DNA of 47,499 nt from Nitrosomonas sp. Nm166 (GTDB lineage Bacteria; Pseudomonadota; Gammaproteobacteria; Burkholderiales; Nitrosomonadaceae). A model generated the notes under the pieces. It made no database searches, was not told the origin of the DNA, and saw only the letters and a list, made by a program, of their open reading frames with translations. This document shows, one piece after another, positions 26,048 to 36,809 of this stretch. Within the stretch, counting starts at the first letter, position 1. Each line of letters starts with the position of its first letter. The DNA is taken from NCBI RefSeq assembly GCF_900112825.1, contig NZ_FONE01000025.1:1-47499 (forward strand). The letters are read 5' to 3'. The position numbers were made by a program, and so were the translations under genes.

Positions 26048-27298
26048 CTAACCCATCTCCGCCAGTGGAATTTGGCCGGTGACGGCGGCGGTGATCAAGG
26101 CGGCGCGACGTTCCTTGGCCAGCGTGATCGACAACTGCAAATTATCGCGCAGGGCATTTGCCTTTCGCTGATCCGTCTCGACCGCGCGGATAATTTCGAT
26201 CTGTTCGTCTTGCGGTGGCACCGCGAGTCGCATTTCAAAAAAGTTCTCTGGATACAGACGTAAGCGCGAAGACCAGATACCCTTGGACCATCGGCTCACT
26301 TCGGCCACAAAGGGGCGTGAGCGGCACAGTAGGTCGACGTACTCAGGCAGCAACTCGCCTTTCGAAGTGTAAACGTGGTAATCGGGACTGACGATACCTG
26401 CCAAGGGGCTGATGCCCATCGCGCCCATCCACGCCCACAGGGTATTGATAGCAAGGTCACCTGACATACAACGTTTGTAACCTGTCTTGTCATCGGCTTC
26501 AAACATGTACACGTCCTTCTCGGCGCGTGACGTGACGCCAGTAATGTGGGACACGGTCAGTAGTTCTTCCGTGCCATCGTCCGAACGTTCATCGCGAACA
26601 GTAAAAAGGTTTTTCGCACGCTCTACCAACCAATGCGCCGGAATTTCCCCCGCCATTCCTGACCGGAGGGTTTGAGCGGGGCGTTGGGGTCGAGGCCGCG
26701 GGTGACGACGCGGCTGATGAGGGCGGCGCGCTTTTCTTCCAGCAGCGTCAGCATGCGTTCCTTTTCGGCAATCAATCCATCGATGCGGGCGGTTTCACGG
26801 GAGGTAGTTGGCGATAAGGCGCTGGTTTTCTTGAGCAGGCAAAGGTAAATGATGCTGACGAAGTAGATCAGGCGACACTCGCTTGAGTCCGCCCGCGCCA
26901 GTCATGGAGGCTTCGCCTTCCTGTTTGAATGTTGAAGATTGTAAGTAGTAAAAGAGAAATTTTCGTTCAACTCGCGTAGGACGAATAACAAACAGTTCAG
27001 AGCTGCCAAACCCCTTAGCACCTTCAAGATTTTCCGCGATTGCAATGTTGCCATTTTTAAAACAGGGTGTGACCTTCGCCAGAACGATATCGCCATCCTC
27101 AAATACATTGTAAGAAGAGGCATATTTTGAGAATTTGTCGGTATTTGGAATGAAGTAACCGCTCTTTATCCTATCCATCGGCAGAAAAGTCAGCTCGTCA
27201 TCTTCTTCAAAACCTTTGAAAGCAACAGACGGACTCAATTCGCAGACATAACGAAGCGGAATCGTCGGCCATTTACACTGATCTGGAATAGTGCTCAT
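26048..27298 (-). pseudogene. hsdS: Type I specificity subunit HsdS (locus 2), two frameshifts
   Basis: Three frames together encode a full two-TRD HsdS of about 417 residues. The first (27298-26795) holds TRD1 and ends PLPAQENQRLIANYLP. The middle frame continues with RETARIDGLIAEKERMLTLL and LKPSGQEW, the central conserved helices. The last frame (to 26048) starts GEIPAHWLVERAK and carries TRD2 and the C-terminal helices. The first break (26799-26801, GGG on plus) needs one base removed or two added; the usual YLDRETARID suggests a lost pair. The second (26647-26651, CCCCC on plus) needs one base added. The 5' end overlaps the YhcG-like stop by 4 bases. Without a whole HsdS the adjacent HsdM/HsdR would lack target recognition, unless the halves reassemble. 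Confidence 0.85.
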
Positions 27299-28397
27299 TC
27301 CGCCACCTCCTCACCCCATTCCGCCAGCTTCCGGCGCAACAACTCCTTGTCGGGCAAATAGAGCTGGTATTCCCGCGCATGGATGTTGGCGCCTTTGGGC
27401 AGAGTGATTTCGACCAGGGCATCGTGTTTCTTCTTGCACAAAACGATGCCGACGGTCGGCGCTTCGTCCTCCAGTTTCACACATCGGTCGAAGTAATTGA
27501 CGTACATCTGCATCTGGCCCAGGTCGCCATGGCTGAGTTTGCCGATCTTGAGATCGATCAGCACAAAGCAACGCAGCAGGCGGTTGTAGAACACCAGGTC
27601 GACAAAGAAATGCTCTTCATCGAAAGTGAAGCGCTTTTGCCGGGCCTCGAACAGAAATCCCTTGCCCAGTTCCAGCAGGAAGTGTTCGAGTTTGTCAATG
27701 ATGGCGCTTTCCAGGTCCGATTCGGAGTATCTGGCCTTTTCACCAAGGCCGAGAAACTCCAGAATATACGGCTCCTTCAGCAGGTCTTCGGGACGGCTGA
27801 TGATCTGGCCTTCCGTTGCCAGTTGCTTCACACCATCCTTATCCCGGCTGAGGGTCAATCGTTCATACAGGCCGGAGTTGAACTGACGTTTGAGTTCTCG
27901 TAGCGACCAGTTTTGATTGAAGGATTCGATTTCGTAAAACTGTCTTTCGGCGTCGTTCTTGACGCTCATCAAGAAAATATAATGGGACCAGCTCAGGTTG
28001 AAAGGTGCGGATGCTGTCCGTTCATTCCCCGGTAAATGCCGCGACACGGTCACGGATTTCTGCAAAAAGTCAGAAACTGTCTGACTTTTTCTCAGTGCGG
28101 GTAAAAGGCCAGACGGTGTCTGACCTATCTGTTTTTGGTAGGTCAGATAAAACCGGCGCATCATTTTGAGATTGGTCTGTGAGAAGCCCCTGCCAAACTC
28201 ATCGGTCAAAGCGATAGCCAGTTCTTTTAATACGGCATCGCCATACTCCGCCCGCTCCGACCCCTGTTTTGCTCGTGTTCAACGATGCGGCGGCCGATTT
28301 CGAAATTGGTCAATACCTGAATCAGGTCAACTGAATGAACTACCGCTTGGCGAGCGGTGCGGATCAGGCCGCGGATTTCATGGATCAGTTCCTTCAT
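27295..28397 (-). pseudogene. YhcG/DUF1016-type PDDEXK nuclease protein, frameshifted near the N-terminus
   Basis: The family often accompanies type I restriction genes and has an N-terminal DUF1016 helical region and a C-terminal PDDEXK nuclease fold. The C-terminal frame (to 27295) includes FFVDLVFYNRLLRCFVLIDLK, the nuclease core with D and the later D-x-K-type residues, and LCKKKHDALVEI. The N-terminal frame starts at ATG 28397 (4-base overlap with the hsdM stop): MKELIHEIRGLIRTARQAVV to FEIGRRIVEHEQ. It ends prematurely. Adding one A to AAAA (28267-28270 as TTTT on plus) joins both into 367 residues. If translation can start internally at 28209, a protein lacking about 60 residues results. 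Confidence 0.82.
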
Positions 28398-30532
28398 TCC
28401 GTCACTTCACGCAGCAACGCCAGAATCCGCTTTTCCACGTCCGCCAGCTCCGCATCGATCTCATGCAGCGGGCGCGGCGGCTGGTACTGGAAGAATACGC
28501 GGTTGAAGTTGATCTCGTAGCCGACCTTGCCGATGCCGCCGTCCTGCTCGTCCAAGGTGTCGCGGTCGATCCAGGCGTCCGCCACATAAGGCCGCACTTC
28601 GCGCAACATGTAACTGACGATGTCCTCTTTCAATGGGATGTTCTCGGCATCCTTCAGCGCCGGATCGGGTTCGTACTCCACCAGACTTTTGCCATCGGCG
28701 TACAGGCCAAGCAGTGCGTACAACTCGCCGGCTTCAAGTGGGGGCAGTGTCTGCTGTGGGAACAACTCGGAGCTGACGGCGACATCGCCTCTTTTGTGGC
28801 GCTTGGCGATGACCGGTGCTGCCTCGGGGTCTGCGGTGGTGAAACACTCACGGAAGATCTTCTTCTGCGCCGTGCTCTTAGCGCCTTTGCCCCAGCCTTC
28901 GACGTCGTCGGGCAGGGTCTTGAACACTTGCTGTACCTCATTCCAGGCGAGATTCCAGTCCAGATGCGGTTCTGGCCCAAGCTGATCCTGCACCGCCTGC
29001 AGGGCATCGAACAGCTCGGGGCAGGTGTTCAAGAAGCGCTCGCGGGCCTCATCGGTGATCTCGAAGCGCAGCCGCAGCGGGCGCAGCACGGTGATGCGGC
29101 GGTAGCCGAAGTCGGTGTTGTCGAACACGCGGCTGGTCTTGCTGTCTTCCAGTGCGCCGTGTTCGCGGGTGATGGCATCGATGGCGGCTTGATCCAGGTA
29201 GCGGCGTTTGTCGCCGAGGCTGCGCTTCATCGGCGTGTAGCGCTCGCGGCCGTCGATGAGCTGGATCTTGCCGCGGCGAGTGGCGGCCTTGCGGTTGGTG
29301 ACCACCCAGATGAAGGTGCCGATGCCGGTGTTGTAGAACATTTGCTCGGGCAGGGCGACGATGGCTTCGAGCTGGTCGCGTTCGATGATCCAGCGGCGGA
29401 TTTCGCTCTCACCGCTGCCCGCCCCACCGGTGAAAAGCGGCGAACCATTGAAGATAATGGCTGTGCGCGAACCAGGTAAGTTCTTGTTGCCGGCTTCGTA
29501 GTCAGCGAATTTACTGATCATATGCAACAGGAAGAGTAAGGCGCCATCATTGATGCGTGGCAGCTTACCGCTATAGCCACGAAAGTTGGGCCAGCGGTCG
29601 ATTTCCTTTTTCTCAGCTTTCCAGTCCACACCGAACGGCGGGTTGGCCAGCAGGTAATCGAACCAATGCATGTCCGCGAAGCGGTCATCGGTCAAGGTAT
29701 TGCCGAGTTCGACCCGGCTATCCTTCTCCTTCTGCCCTTTGATCAGTAGGTCGGAGGCCGCCACGGCGTATGAGCGTGGATTGTAGTCCTGCCCATAGAC
29801 CTTGACGGTGGCCTGTTCGTTATGTGCACGTATCCAGTTTTGCGCCTCGGCCAACATGCCGCCAGTACCGCAGGCCGGATCGCAAATAGTGACGATAATG
29901 CCTTCCTGCGTGAGTACGTGGGTATCGGGCTCCAGCAATAGGTTAACCATGAGCCGGATGACTTCGCGCGGGGTGAAGTGATCGCCCGCCGTTTCGTTGG
30001 CGGCTTCGTTGAAGCGGCGGATCAAGTCCTCGAACACCAGCCCCATGGTGATGTTGTCGACGTGCTTAGGATGCAGGTCGATTTCGGCGAACTGGGCGAC
30101 CACCTGATAAAGGCGATTGGACTCTTCGAGCTTTTCAATCTCCTTGTCGAACTCGAAGCGTTCGAAGATCTTGCGGATGTTCTCGGAGAAACCGGCAATG
30201 TAATCAGCCAGGTGGCGGCCGATGTTGTCCGGGTCACCTTTGAGCTTCTGAAAGTCGAGCAGGCTATGATTGTGGAAGCCGAGGGGAGTGCCGTCTTCAT
30301 TCTTGGCCAGGTTGTTGAGGATGGCGTCGATGTTGGGGATGCCTTTACTGCTCAGTTCGGCATAACGCTTGAGCACGGTGTCTTTGCTCGGCGCCAGCAC
30401 AGCATCGAAACGGCGCAGCACGGTGAGCGGCAGCATCACGCGCTCATACTGCGGCGGACGGTAAGGCCCACGTAGCAAATCGGCCACCGACCAGATAAAG
30501 TTTGCGAGCTGCTGAAAGTTAGCGGGGGTCAT
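28394..30532 (-). CDS. hsdM: Type I restriction-modification DNA methyltransferase HsdM (locus 2)
   Basis: First gene of the leftward type I operon. The 712-residue protein is longer than many HsdM subunits owing to a C-terminal extension of about 200 residues that ends in a coiled region (LHEIDAELADVEKRILALL). It has the helical N-terminus, SAM motif I DPACGTGG (218-225) and catalytic NPPFG (297-301), so it should be active if paired with an HsdS. Its stop overlaps the next gene's start (ATGA). No strong ribosome-binding site precedes the ATG at 30532. The coding sequence is strongly GC-rich compared with the flanking core genes, a sign of transfer. Confidence 0.93.
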   Translation of the reverse strand: MTPANFQQLANFIWSVADLLRGPYRPPQYERVMLPLTVLRRFDAVLAPSKDTVLKRYAELSSKGIPNIDAILNNLAKNEDGTPLGFHNHSLLDFQKLKGDPDNIGRHLADYIAGFSENIRKIFERFEFDKEIEKLEESNRLYQVVAQFAEIDLHPKHVDNITMGLVFEDLIRRFNEAANETAGDHFTPREVIRLMVNLLLEPDTHVLTQEGIIVTICDPACGTGGMLAEAQNWIRAHNEQATVKVYGQDYNPRSYAVAASDLLIKGQKEKDSRVELGNTLTDDRFADMHWFDYLLANPPFGVDWKAEKKEIDRWPNFRGYSGKLPRINDGALLFLLHMISKFADYEAGNKNLPGSRTAIIFNGSPLFTGGAGSGESEIRRWIIERDQLEAIVALPEQMFYNTGIGTFIWVVTNRKAATRRGKIQLIDGRERYTPMKRSLGDKRRYLDQAAIDAITREHGALEDSKTSRVFDNTDFGYRRITVLRPLRLRFEITDEARERFLNTCPELFDALQAVQDQLGPEPHLDWNLAWNEVQQVFKTLPDDVEGWGKGAKSTAQKKIFRECFTTADPEAAPVIAKRHKRGDVAVSSELFPQQTLPPLEAGELYALLGLYADGKSLVEYEPDPALKDAENIPLKEDIVSYMLREVRPYVADAWIDRDTLDEQDGGIGKVGYEINFNRVFFQYQPPRPLHEIDAELADVEKRILALLREVTE

Positions 30533-30606
30533 CGAATAAAGTTATTCATTTGCAAATGCCGATTTGAAATCGGTTCGGCAAAACGGGATAGCGAACTATA
30601 ATGCAA

Positions 30607-33600
30607 TTACCGCTCAGCCAACACAACCTCAATCGTCTTCACTTCACCCGCGCGGTGATATTGCAACTCAGCTTTCTGCCCCGCCTCAAGCGTTCGCAGG
30701 ATGTTGGCATACGCTGCCAGATCGCTGATCGGTTGACCGGCCAGTTGAAGCAAGATGTCGCCTGCCTGTAGCTGCGCCTGATGTGCTGGGGAACCGTGGA
30801 TGACGTTATCCACGCGCACACCTTCTCCTTGATGCGAAAAGTCCGGTACTGTGCCAAGGCTGACTTTGCGTTTGCTGTTTGTGGGTGCGGATTCTGATTG
30901 TGCAGTTTGTGATTGCAAGGTAACGGTCAGGGGTTCAATGCGGTTGGCCAGGTATTCGGTGGCTTCTTTAAGGATGGCGGCTACTTTAACCAATCCGGCT
31001 GAATCGATTTTATCCACGGTGTCGCCGGGGGCGTGGTAGTCCTCATGCGCGCTGGCGAAGAACTGTACGGCCGGAATGCCTGCCTTGATGAAAGCGGCCT
31101 GGTCGCTGGAACCGAAATCATCCTGCACGGCATTGACGGGAATGCCGGTGACAAAGCCCGCACCGCGGAAAACGTGTACCAGTTCACGGGCAGTTCCGGC
31201 ACCAAACAGGGTGACCGGATTGTTACCCAATCGTCCCACAGTATCCAGATTCAGCATCGCTGCAATTTTTTCCGCCGGGTAGTCGTTTGCGCTGTTGATG
31301 TAATGTTTGGAGCCGAGCAGACCCGATTCTTCGCCGGTGAATGCGACAAAAATGATGGTGCGTTCCGGCTGCCATTTGGGGGCGATCTGCCGTGCCAGCT
31401 CGAGCATGACGGCGATTCCGCTGGCATTATCGTCTGCGCCGTAATGGATTTTTCCCTGATGGGCGGCGCGTACGTCCGGCCAGCCCATGCCGAGATGGTC
31501 ATAATGCGCGCCGATGACCAGGCTCTGTCCGGCCAGTTGCGGATTCGTGCCGGGTAAGATGCCGATCACATTGCGCAGGCTGATCGTTCCTTTAGGGGTA
31601 CCGACGTCCTGTTGCCAGGTTTGAAAATAACTGTTGCCGTCACCACCCGGCAGCAGGCCGATTTGCTGAAATTGCCTGGCGATATAGGCTGCGGCGCTAT
31701 CCAGTTCCGTGCTGCCCAATTCGCGTCCTTTGAATGCTTCGCTGGCCAGATGAGTAATGTCGCTCAGCATGCGGCTCTCGGAAAATACCGGCGGCAATTC
31801 CGCCAATGCCCGGCGGGGCATCGCAGCATTGACGGTTACGCGGGTCACTGTTGCATTGTCTTTTTGCTGCACCCAGTGGGTTAGTGGCGATTGAGTCACA
31901 GGCCATTGACCTTTATTGATATTGGTGAGCTCATCACCAACTTTAAATACCAGGTAGCTGTATTTGCGGTAATGCGGCAGCTTGCTGGCTAATTCCGCAA
32001 TGGCCTTTGGATCGTCGGAGGCAACCCACAGCATTGTTTTGTCTGAGTTGGAGGGTTGTCTGGCTGTCAGCACAATGGCGTGCTCAGTTTGCTGATAACT
32101 TTGCTGATGCAGTTGCAGCGCCGCCTGACGATAAGCCACACCTTGTTCCGCTAACGCAGTGACGACCGCAGGACTAAATTTATTTTGCCAGCCCATGATC
32201 CAGACCGTTCGGTCTGTGGGTAAAGTGGTCAGCTGATCATCGGTGACTACCTCCAGCATCGCCGACTGGGTTTTTTGCCAGTTCATCGCCATTGTGCGAT
32301 AGGCTTGTAATACTTGCTTGTCAGCATTCGCTGGTAATACTAGTAATGGTTTTTCAGCGCCGAAGCCCTGCGATAATGCAGAAGGAATTTCGCGATGATC
32401 CAGGCGTCTGAACACATCAAATCGAGGGTCGATGTCAATGCGTACGGGACGTGCATGGAGATCCATTTCAATCATTTGGGTCTTGTGATTGATAGCAATT
32501 TGCGATGAATGAGCCTGCGCTTCTCCTTCCAGCGTGATTAAGACAGGCACTGTTAAATGATAGGGCTCACCGGGTTGGGTTTGTTCGATGTGCGCTTTGA
32601 GCTTGAATCCTTGTGCTGTGCGTTCAGCTTCCGCATGACGCATATGCAGATTGGGAGCACCGGTGCGATCCACCCATTGTTCGAAGTACTGAGAAAAATC
32701 CTTGCCGCTTGCGGCGCTGAAAGTGGTTCGCAAATCTTCAAAAGTGGCCTGTTTGAATTTGAACTGCTTATAAAATTGCTGTAAGGCGCGCACGAAATTT
32801 CCATCGCCTAATTCCTGGCGCAACATATGGAAAAACATCATGGTTTTCCCATACCCTACCGCTTCTGAGCTGGAGCTGTGGCGCGACACAAATCGTGCAA
32901 TCGGGAAGTCTTTTTCCTTATTCACAAAATCAGCATATTTCTGCAGCACATCGCGGCGATATTCCTCGCCTTTGCCTCTTTGTTCATTCACCAAATGATC
33001 GGCGAGATAGGCGGTCAAGCCTTCTGACCAATTACCCTTGGCATAATCGACAAACACGCCATTGCCCCAATAGTTATGCAGAATCTCGTGCGGATACGAG
33101 GAATGCAGAATAAAGGGGAAGCGAATCACCTTAGGGCCGAGCAAAGTAAAGGAGGGCATGCCGTAACCGGTTTCCCAGAAATTCTCGACCAAGGCAAATT
33201 TTGTATAGGGGTAGGGACCGAGCAGTTTGTTATACATGGCGATGTATTGCGCCGTAGTATCCAGGTATTTTTGCGCGAGCGCTTCATCAGCGCTGCGTAG
33301 ATAAACCAGCGCATTCACTGCACCAGCAGATTGGGTATAACGTTGATAGCGACCCGCAACAATATAAATATCATCCTGTGCTTGTTTTTCTTCCCAAATC
33401 ACTTTCTGGGCGGTTGGGGTTTGCTGTTCATGCACTAAAGCGCCCTGGCTGACCACATCCCAGCCTGTGGGTACCTGAATATCCAGGTGAAACGATACTA
33501 ATGCGTCTCCGAATTGGGGATACCAGGCGCTGGAGTTGGCCAGAAAAATTCCTTCGGGCGAAATAACCCCGGGCGTATAACTGAAACTGCGCGCGTACTC

Positions 33601-33996
33601 TTGGTCAGGACCTTGCACCGGATGATTGATTTTTCCGCTGAAATGTACGGTGAATTCCTTCTGACGGGCTGGCAGCGTCAGTGTGTAATGCTTTAATGGA
33701 ACCGGCCGGGAATTCGAAACGGGTTGATTTTGCTGTAATGTGATTTGTGCGCCTTGAACTTCAGCGATCGTTAAATCGGCGTGCAGACTGAAATCAAGCT
33801 TGATGGCTGTTGGATGATCCCGATAATGCTCAGGCACAAGAATGTCGTCTTTGACGCGAATCTCGGAAGTATCTGGTGATAGCACAATTTCCATCTGATG
33901 ATAAAACGCCTGGTTATTGGCGCATACTGCCATGCTATAGAACATGCAACCGATAATGGCAGCCCAAGCAATATTGAATTTCACTAATTTTTGCAT
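30607..33996 (-). CDS. Exported three-module peptidase: M1 + M28 + PDZ
   Basis: A 1129-residue protein with a signal peptide (about 1-26, ending MAVCA). Module 1 (about 30-530) is an M1/gluzincin metallopeptidase: HEILH at 303-307 in [10 protein letters not shown], with the third ligand E325 in WSEGLTAYL. Module 2 (about 735-1020) is an M28 zinc aminopeptidase: AHYDHLG (830-836), GADDNASG (853-860), TGEESG (887-892), NLDTVG (916-921) and HEDYHAPGD (984-992), which covers both zinc sites. Module 3 (about 1045-1125) is a PDZ domain. All catalytic residues appear present. It probably degrades peptides in the periplasm or at the cell surface. It is divergent from a PD40/TolB-like gene, so the two may share regulation. 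Confidence 0.9.
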   Translation of the reverse strand: MQKLVKFNIAWAAIIGCMFYSMAVCANNQAFYHQMEIVLSPDTSEIRVKDDILVPEHYRDHPTAIKLDFSLHADLTIAEVQGAQITLQQNQPVSNSRPVPLKHYTLTLPARQKEFTVHFSGKINHPVQGPDQEYARSFSYTPGVISPEGIFLANSSAWYPQFGDALVSFHLDIQVPTGWDVVSQGALVHEQQTPTAQKVIWEEKQAQDDIYIVAGRYQRYTQSAGAVNALVYLRSADEALAQKYLDTTAQYIAMYNKLLGPYPYTKFALVENFWETGYGMPSFTLLGPKVIRFPFILHSSYPHEILHNYWGNGVFVDYAKGNWSEGLTAYLADHLVNEQRGKGEEYRRDVLQKYADFVNKEKDFPIARFVSRHSSSSEAVGYGKTMMFFHMLRQELGDGNFVRALQQFYKQFKFKQATFEDLRTTFSAASGKDFSQYFEQWVDRTGAPNLHMRHAEAERTAQGFKLKAHIEQTQPGEPYHLTVPVLITLEGEAQAHSSQIAINHKTQMIEMDLHARPVRIDIDPRFDVFRRLDHREIPSALSQGFGAEKPLLVLPANADKQVLQAYRTMAMNWQKTQSAMLEVVTDDQLTTLPTDRTVWIMGWQNKFSPAVVTALAEQGVAYRQAALQLHQQSYQQTEHAIVLTARQPSNSDKTMLWVASDDPKAIAELASKLPHYRKYSYLVFKVGDELTNINKGQWPVTQSPLTHWVQQKDNATVTRVTVNAAMPRRALAELPPVFSESRMLSDITHLASEAFKGRELGSTELDSAAAYIARQFQQIGLLPGGDGNSYFQTWQQDVGTPKGTISLRNVIGILPGTNPQLAGQSLVIGAHYDHLGMGWPDVRAAHQGKIHYGADDNASGIAVMLELARQIAPKWQPERTIIFVAFTGEESGLLGSKHYINSANDYPAEKIAAMLNLDTVGRLGNNPVTLFGAGTARELVHVFRGAGFVTGIPVNAVQDDFGSSDQAAFIKAGIPAVQFFASAHEDYHAPGDTVDKIDSAGLVKVAAILKEATEYLANRIEPLTVTLQSQTAQSESAPTNSKRKVSLGTVPDFSHQGEGVRVDNVIHGSPAHQAQLQAGDILLQLAGQPISDLAAYANILRTLEAGQKAELQYHRAGEVKTIEVVLAER

Positions 33997-34149
33997 TCTT
34001 CTCTAGACCTCACAGATAAATTACTCATTTGCCTCACCCCGACGGATGCCAGACATCATCAACGGCTTATTCTATAACATAGAATGTTTACTTTCCTTTT
34101 CCAGCTATGTTTAAATGTTTTCCTTTTAGCAAAAAGGTTTTTAAATCCA

Positions 34150-35259
34150 ATGAGAAACTTCACCAAGGCATCCTGTATTCCAAATTCCTCTCTATTAATC
34201 AGTAACTTTTTGTTGCCGCTGACCTTCCTTGCGGTAACTCATGCCAGTGCAACAGAGTTTATTACCGGCGAGTATCAGCTCTCGGACAAGGAAAAGAGAG
34301 TCGGCGAGGCTTATTATCGTGCAGATATGCAGTGGATGGTTTATCAGGCGGAAGTATCTGATGATAATCCTTTTTATCAGATTTTTCTGAAAAATATCGC
34401 CAGTGGCGCAGTGCAGCAAGTATCGCCGGGTAATGGCAAAACTACCTGCTCGTGGGTGCACCCTACCCAGGAAAAAGTACTGTTTTCATCTACCCATGAA
34501 GACCCTGATGCAAAAGCCAAAATGATTGCCGAGATTGAAAGAAGAAAATCCGGTGAGCGGCAATCCTATGCCTGGGATTATGATGAATTTTATGATATTT
34601 ACGAGACGGATTTTTCCGGTGGGAAAATCCGCAATCTCACCCATACGCTTGGGTATGATGCTGAAGCTTCCTGGTCGCCGGATGGCAAGCTGATCGCTTT
34701 TGCTTCTAATCGCAGAGCCTACACGGGGGAATTATCCGATGAGGAGGTTGCACTGTTCAAAGCCAATCCATCGGCTTTGATCGATATTTATATCATGGAT
34801 GCCGACGGTTCCAACGTGAAAAGATTGACGCAGACTAAAACTTACGATGGTGGACCATTTTTTAGCCCGGACGGAAAGCGAATCGTCTGGCGCCGCTTTT
34901 CGGAAAATGGCCGGGAAGCTGAAATCTTCACGATGAACATCGATGGATCAGACCAGAAACAAATCACGCGTCTCAATACAATGTCATGGGCACCTTTCTA
35001 TCATCCTTCCGGTAAGTACATTATTTTTACCACGAATTTGCACGGACACCGCAACTTCGAGCTGTACATTGTTGATGTGAATGGCGAAAAAGATCCTGTG
35101 CGAGTAACCGATAAAGAGGGATTTGACGGTTTGCCGGTATTCACACCGGATGGCAATTATCTGACCTGGACCAGTGACCGTACGCCCGAAAAGAAAGGCC
35201 ATCTGTTTCACGGCAAATGGAATCATCAGAAAGCGCTAGAAAGTCTTTCGTTGAAATAA
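34150..35259 (+). CDS. TolB-like PD40 beta-propeller protein, exported
   Basis: Beta-propeller blades of the WD40-like PD40 type are clear: ASWSPDGKLIAFAS, PFFSPDGKRIVWRR, PFYHPSGKYIIFTT and PVFTPDGNYLTWTS. An N-terminal signal peptide (LLPLTFLAVTHASA) sends it to the periplasm. The frame is open from an ATG at 34084, but that codon has no ribosome-binding site and would place a second hydrophobic stretch first. The ATG at 34150 (MRNFTKASCIP) behind AAAAGG is preferred, giving 369 residues. It has no catalytic motif and may present or bind substrates for the divergent M1-M28-PDZ peptidase, an inference from position. Confidence 0.8.
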   Translation: MRNFTKASCIPNSSLLISNFLLPLTFLAVTHASATEFITGEYQLSDKEKRVGEAYYRADMQWMVYQAEVSDDNPFYQIFLKNIASGAVQQVSPGNGKTTCSWVHPTQEKVLFSSTHEDPDAKAKMIAEIERRKSGERQSYAWDYDEFYDIYETDFSGGKIRNLTHTLGYDAEASWSPDGKLIAFASNRRAYTGELSDEEVALFKANPSALIDIYIMDADGSNVKRLTQTKTYDGGPFFSPDGKRIVWRRFSENGREAEIFTMNIDGSDQKQITRLNTMSWAPFYHPSGKYIIFTTNLHGHRNFELYIVDVNGEKDPVRVTDKEGFDGLPVFTPDGNYLTWTSDRTPEKKGHLFHGKWNHQKALESLSLK

Positions 35260-35342
35260 GCTCATCTTACGGAAATGTAATGAAGGTATTGCCGGAGCTA
35301 AAAATTTTCTGGTAATTAACCCAGGTCTGAGTTAATCCATTT

Positions 35343-36809
35343 ATGACGAAACCATCCGATTCCAACAAACCACCTCCTGTAATCATGCAAGGCTCTGATC
35401 ACCTATATCAGTGGCTGGATGAGGAACAGATCAGCTTTGCTTTCACGACTTATCAAACTAATCGTTTGTTTCTCGTTGGTTGCAAGGAAAAAGGGCGTTT
35501 GGCCGTGAATGAACGCTTGTTCGATAAGCCGATGGGTTTGTATGCAAGCAATGAAAGCCTTTATATGGTCACCCGTTACCAAATCTGGCAATTGGAAAAT
35601 CGTTTGGCAAAAAATGAGCTGTACCAAGGTTGTGATCGATTGTATGTACCTAGCCAATCTCACACTACCGGTGATCTGAATGTGCATGATGTGGTAGTCA
35701 CTGAGGAGCAGAACATCCTGTTCATCAATACCGATTTCAGTTGCCTGGCTACCTTGCAGGCGGGGTTTAGTTTCGCCCCCCTCTGGAAACCGCCCTTTAT
35801 CACCAAGCTTGTGGCTGAAGATCGTTGCCATTTAAATGGTTTGGCCATGCAAAACGATAAGCCCGCTTATGTGACTGCATGCAGCGTGACAGATGAAGCG
35901 GCAGGCTGGCGCAACCACCGCGCAGATGGTGGAGTGGTGATGCATATTCCCAGCAATGAAATCATTGCGGCTGGTTTATCGATGCCGCATTCACCGCGCT
36001 GGTATCAAGGTAAGTTATGGTTGCTCAATTCGGGTACGGGTGAGTTTGGCTATTTAGATGGCGATAAATTTGCACCAGTGACCTTCTGTCCAGGTTTTGT
36101 TCGTGGACTGGCATTCTGGAAAAATTGTGCCTTGATTGGTTTATCAAAATTACGTTCAAAAGCTTTCTCAGGTTTATCACTGGAAAGCCGCCTTACTGCT
36201 CAAAGTATGACTGCCCAATGTGGTGTGGCCGTGGTTGATTTACATACTGGCAATGTTCTACACGTGCTGCATATTGGCGGAGTGGTCGAGGAACTTTATG
36301 ATGTCGTGGTGCTGCCTGAGGTTCGTACGCCAAGAGCTTTAGGTTTTCAGGATGATGACATTGATCGTCTGATTTCTTTTCCTCATTCTGGAGGGATGAT
36401 GATTACTAAACCCACCGTAAAACGTCCTGGTTTGAGTCAACCCGTTCAAGTATCGGGCGTACCGCGCGTTTTGCAGCTGGCGAATTCCCAGGATTCTATT
36501 GTTAAATATCAGCGGATGTGCCATTTGACGCCAGAGAATCTTTTGCCTTATGAAGCAATGACAGAACCCAGTTTGCAGGAACGCTGGCAGGCCCGGTCAC
36601 AACGTGGTGAATTATTCGGCATTTCTGCATCGGTTGAAGGTGAAATGATTGGCTTGATTGTCGCAGAATGCTGGCAGGAAGGCGATCAATCTCATATTGA
36701 ATTATTATCATCGTATGTGTTACCCGCTTATCGCCATCAATCGATCGAAAAACGGTTATATCAACACTTGCAGCAATTAGTGAATCACTCATCACCTCAG
36801 GCACAGTGA
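35343..36809 (+). CDS. TIGR03032-like protein with C-terminal degenerate GNAT domain
   Basis: The first 370 of 488 residues match the TIGR03032 type, a beta-propeller-like family of unknown function. Recognisable blocks are DLNVHDVVV, CHLNGLAM, DEAAGWRNHRADGGVVM and SMPHSPRWYQGKLWLLNSGTGE. The last 100 residues look like an N-acetyltransferase fold (ISASVEGEMIGLIVAECWQ, then SSYVLPAYRHQSIEKRLYQHL). The CoA-binding motif, usually RxxGxG/A, reads RHQSIE here, so catalysis is doubtful. No signal peptide; probably cytosolic. It lies 83 bases after the PD40 gene in the same direction. Function unknown. Confidence 0.75.
   Translation: MTKPSDSNKPPPVIMQGSDHLYQWLDEEQISFAFTTYQTNRLFLVGCKEKGRLAVNERLFDKPMGLYASNESLYMVTRYQIWQLENRLAKNELYQGCDRLYVPSQSHTTGDLNVHDVVVTEEQNILFINTDFSCLATLQAGFSFAPLWKPPFITKLVAEDRCHLNGLAMQNDKPAYVTACSVTDEAAGWRNHRADGGVVMHIPSNEIIAAGLSMPHSPRWYQGKLWLLNSGTGEFGYLDGDKFAPVTFCPGFVRGLAFWKNCALIGLSKLRSKAFSGLSLESRLTAQSMTAQCGVAVVDLHTGNVLHVLHIGGVVEELYDVVVLPEVRTPRALGFQDDDIDRLISFPHSGGMMITKPTVKRPGLSQPVQVSGVPRVLQLANSQDSIVKYQRMCHLTPENLLPYEAMTEPSLQERWQARSQRGELFGISASVEGEMIGLIVAECWQEGDQSHIELLSSYVLPAYRHQSIEKRLYQHLQQLVNHSSPQAQ

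Noticed and set aside
28166..29479. A 437-codon open frame on the plus strand
   Set aside because: Antisense to the C-terminal half of hsdM and part of the YhcG-like gene; product shows no domain.
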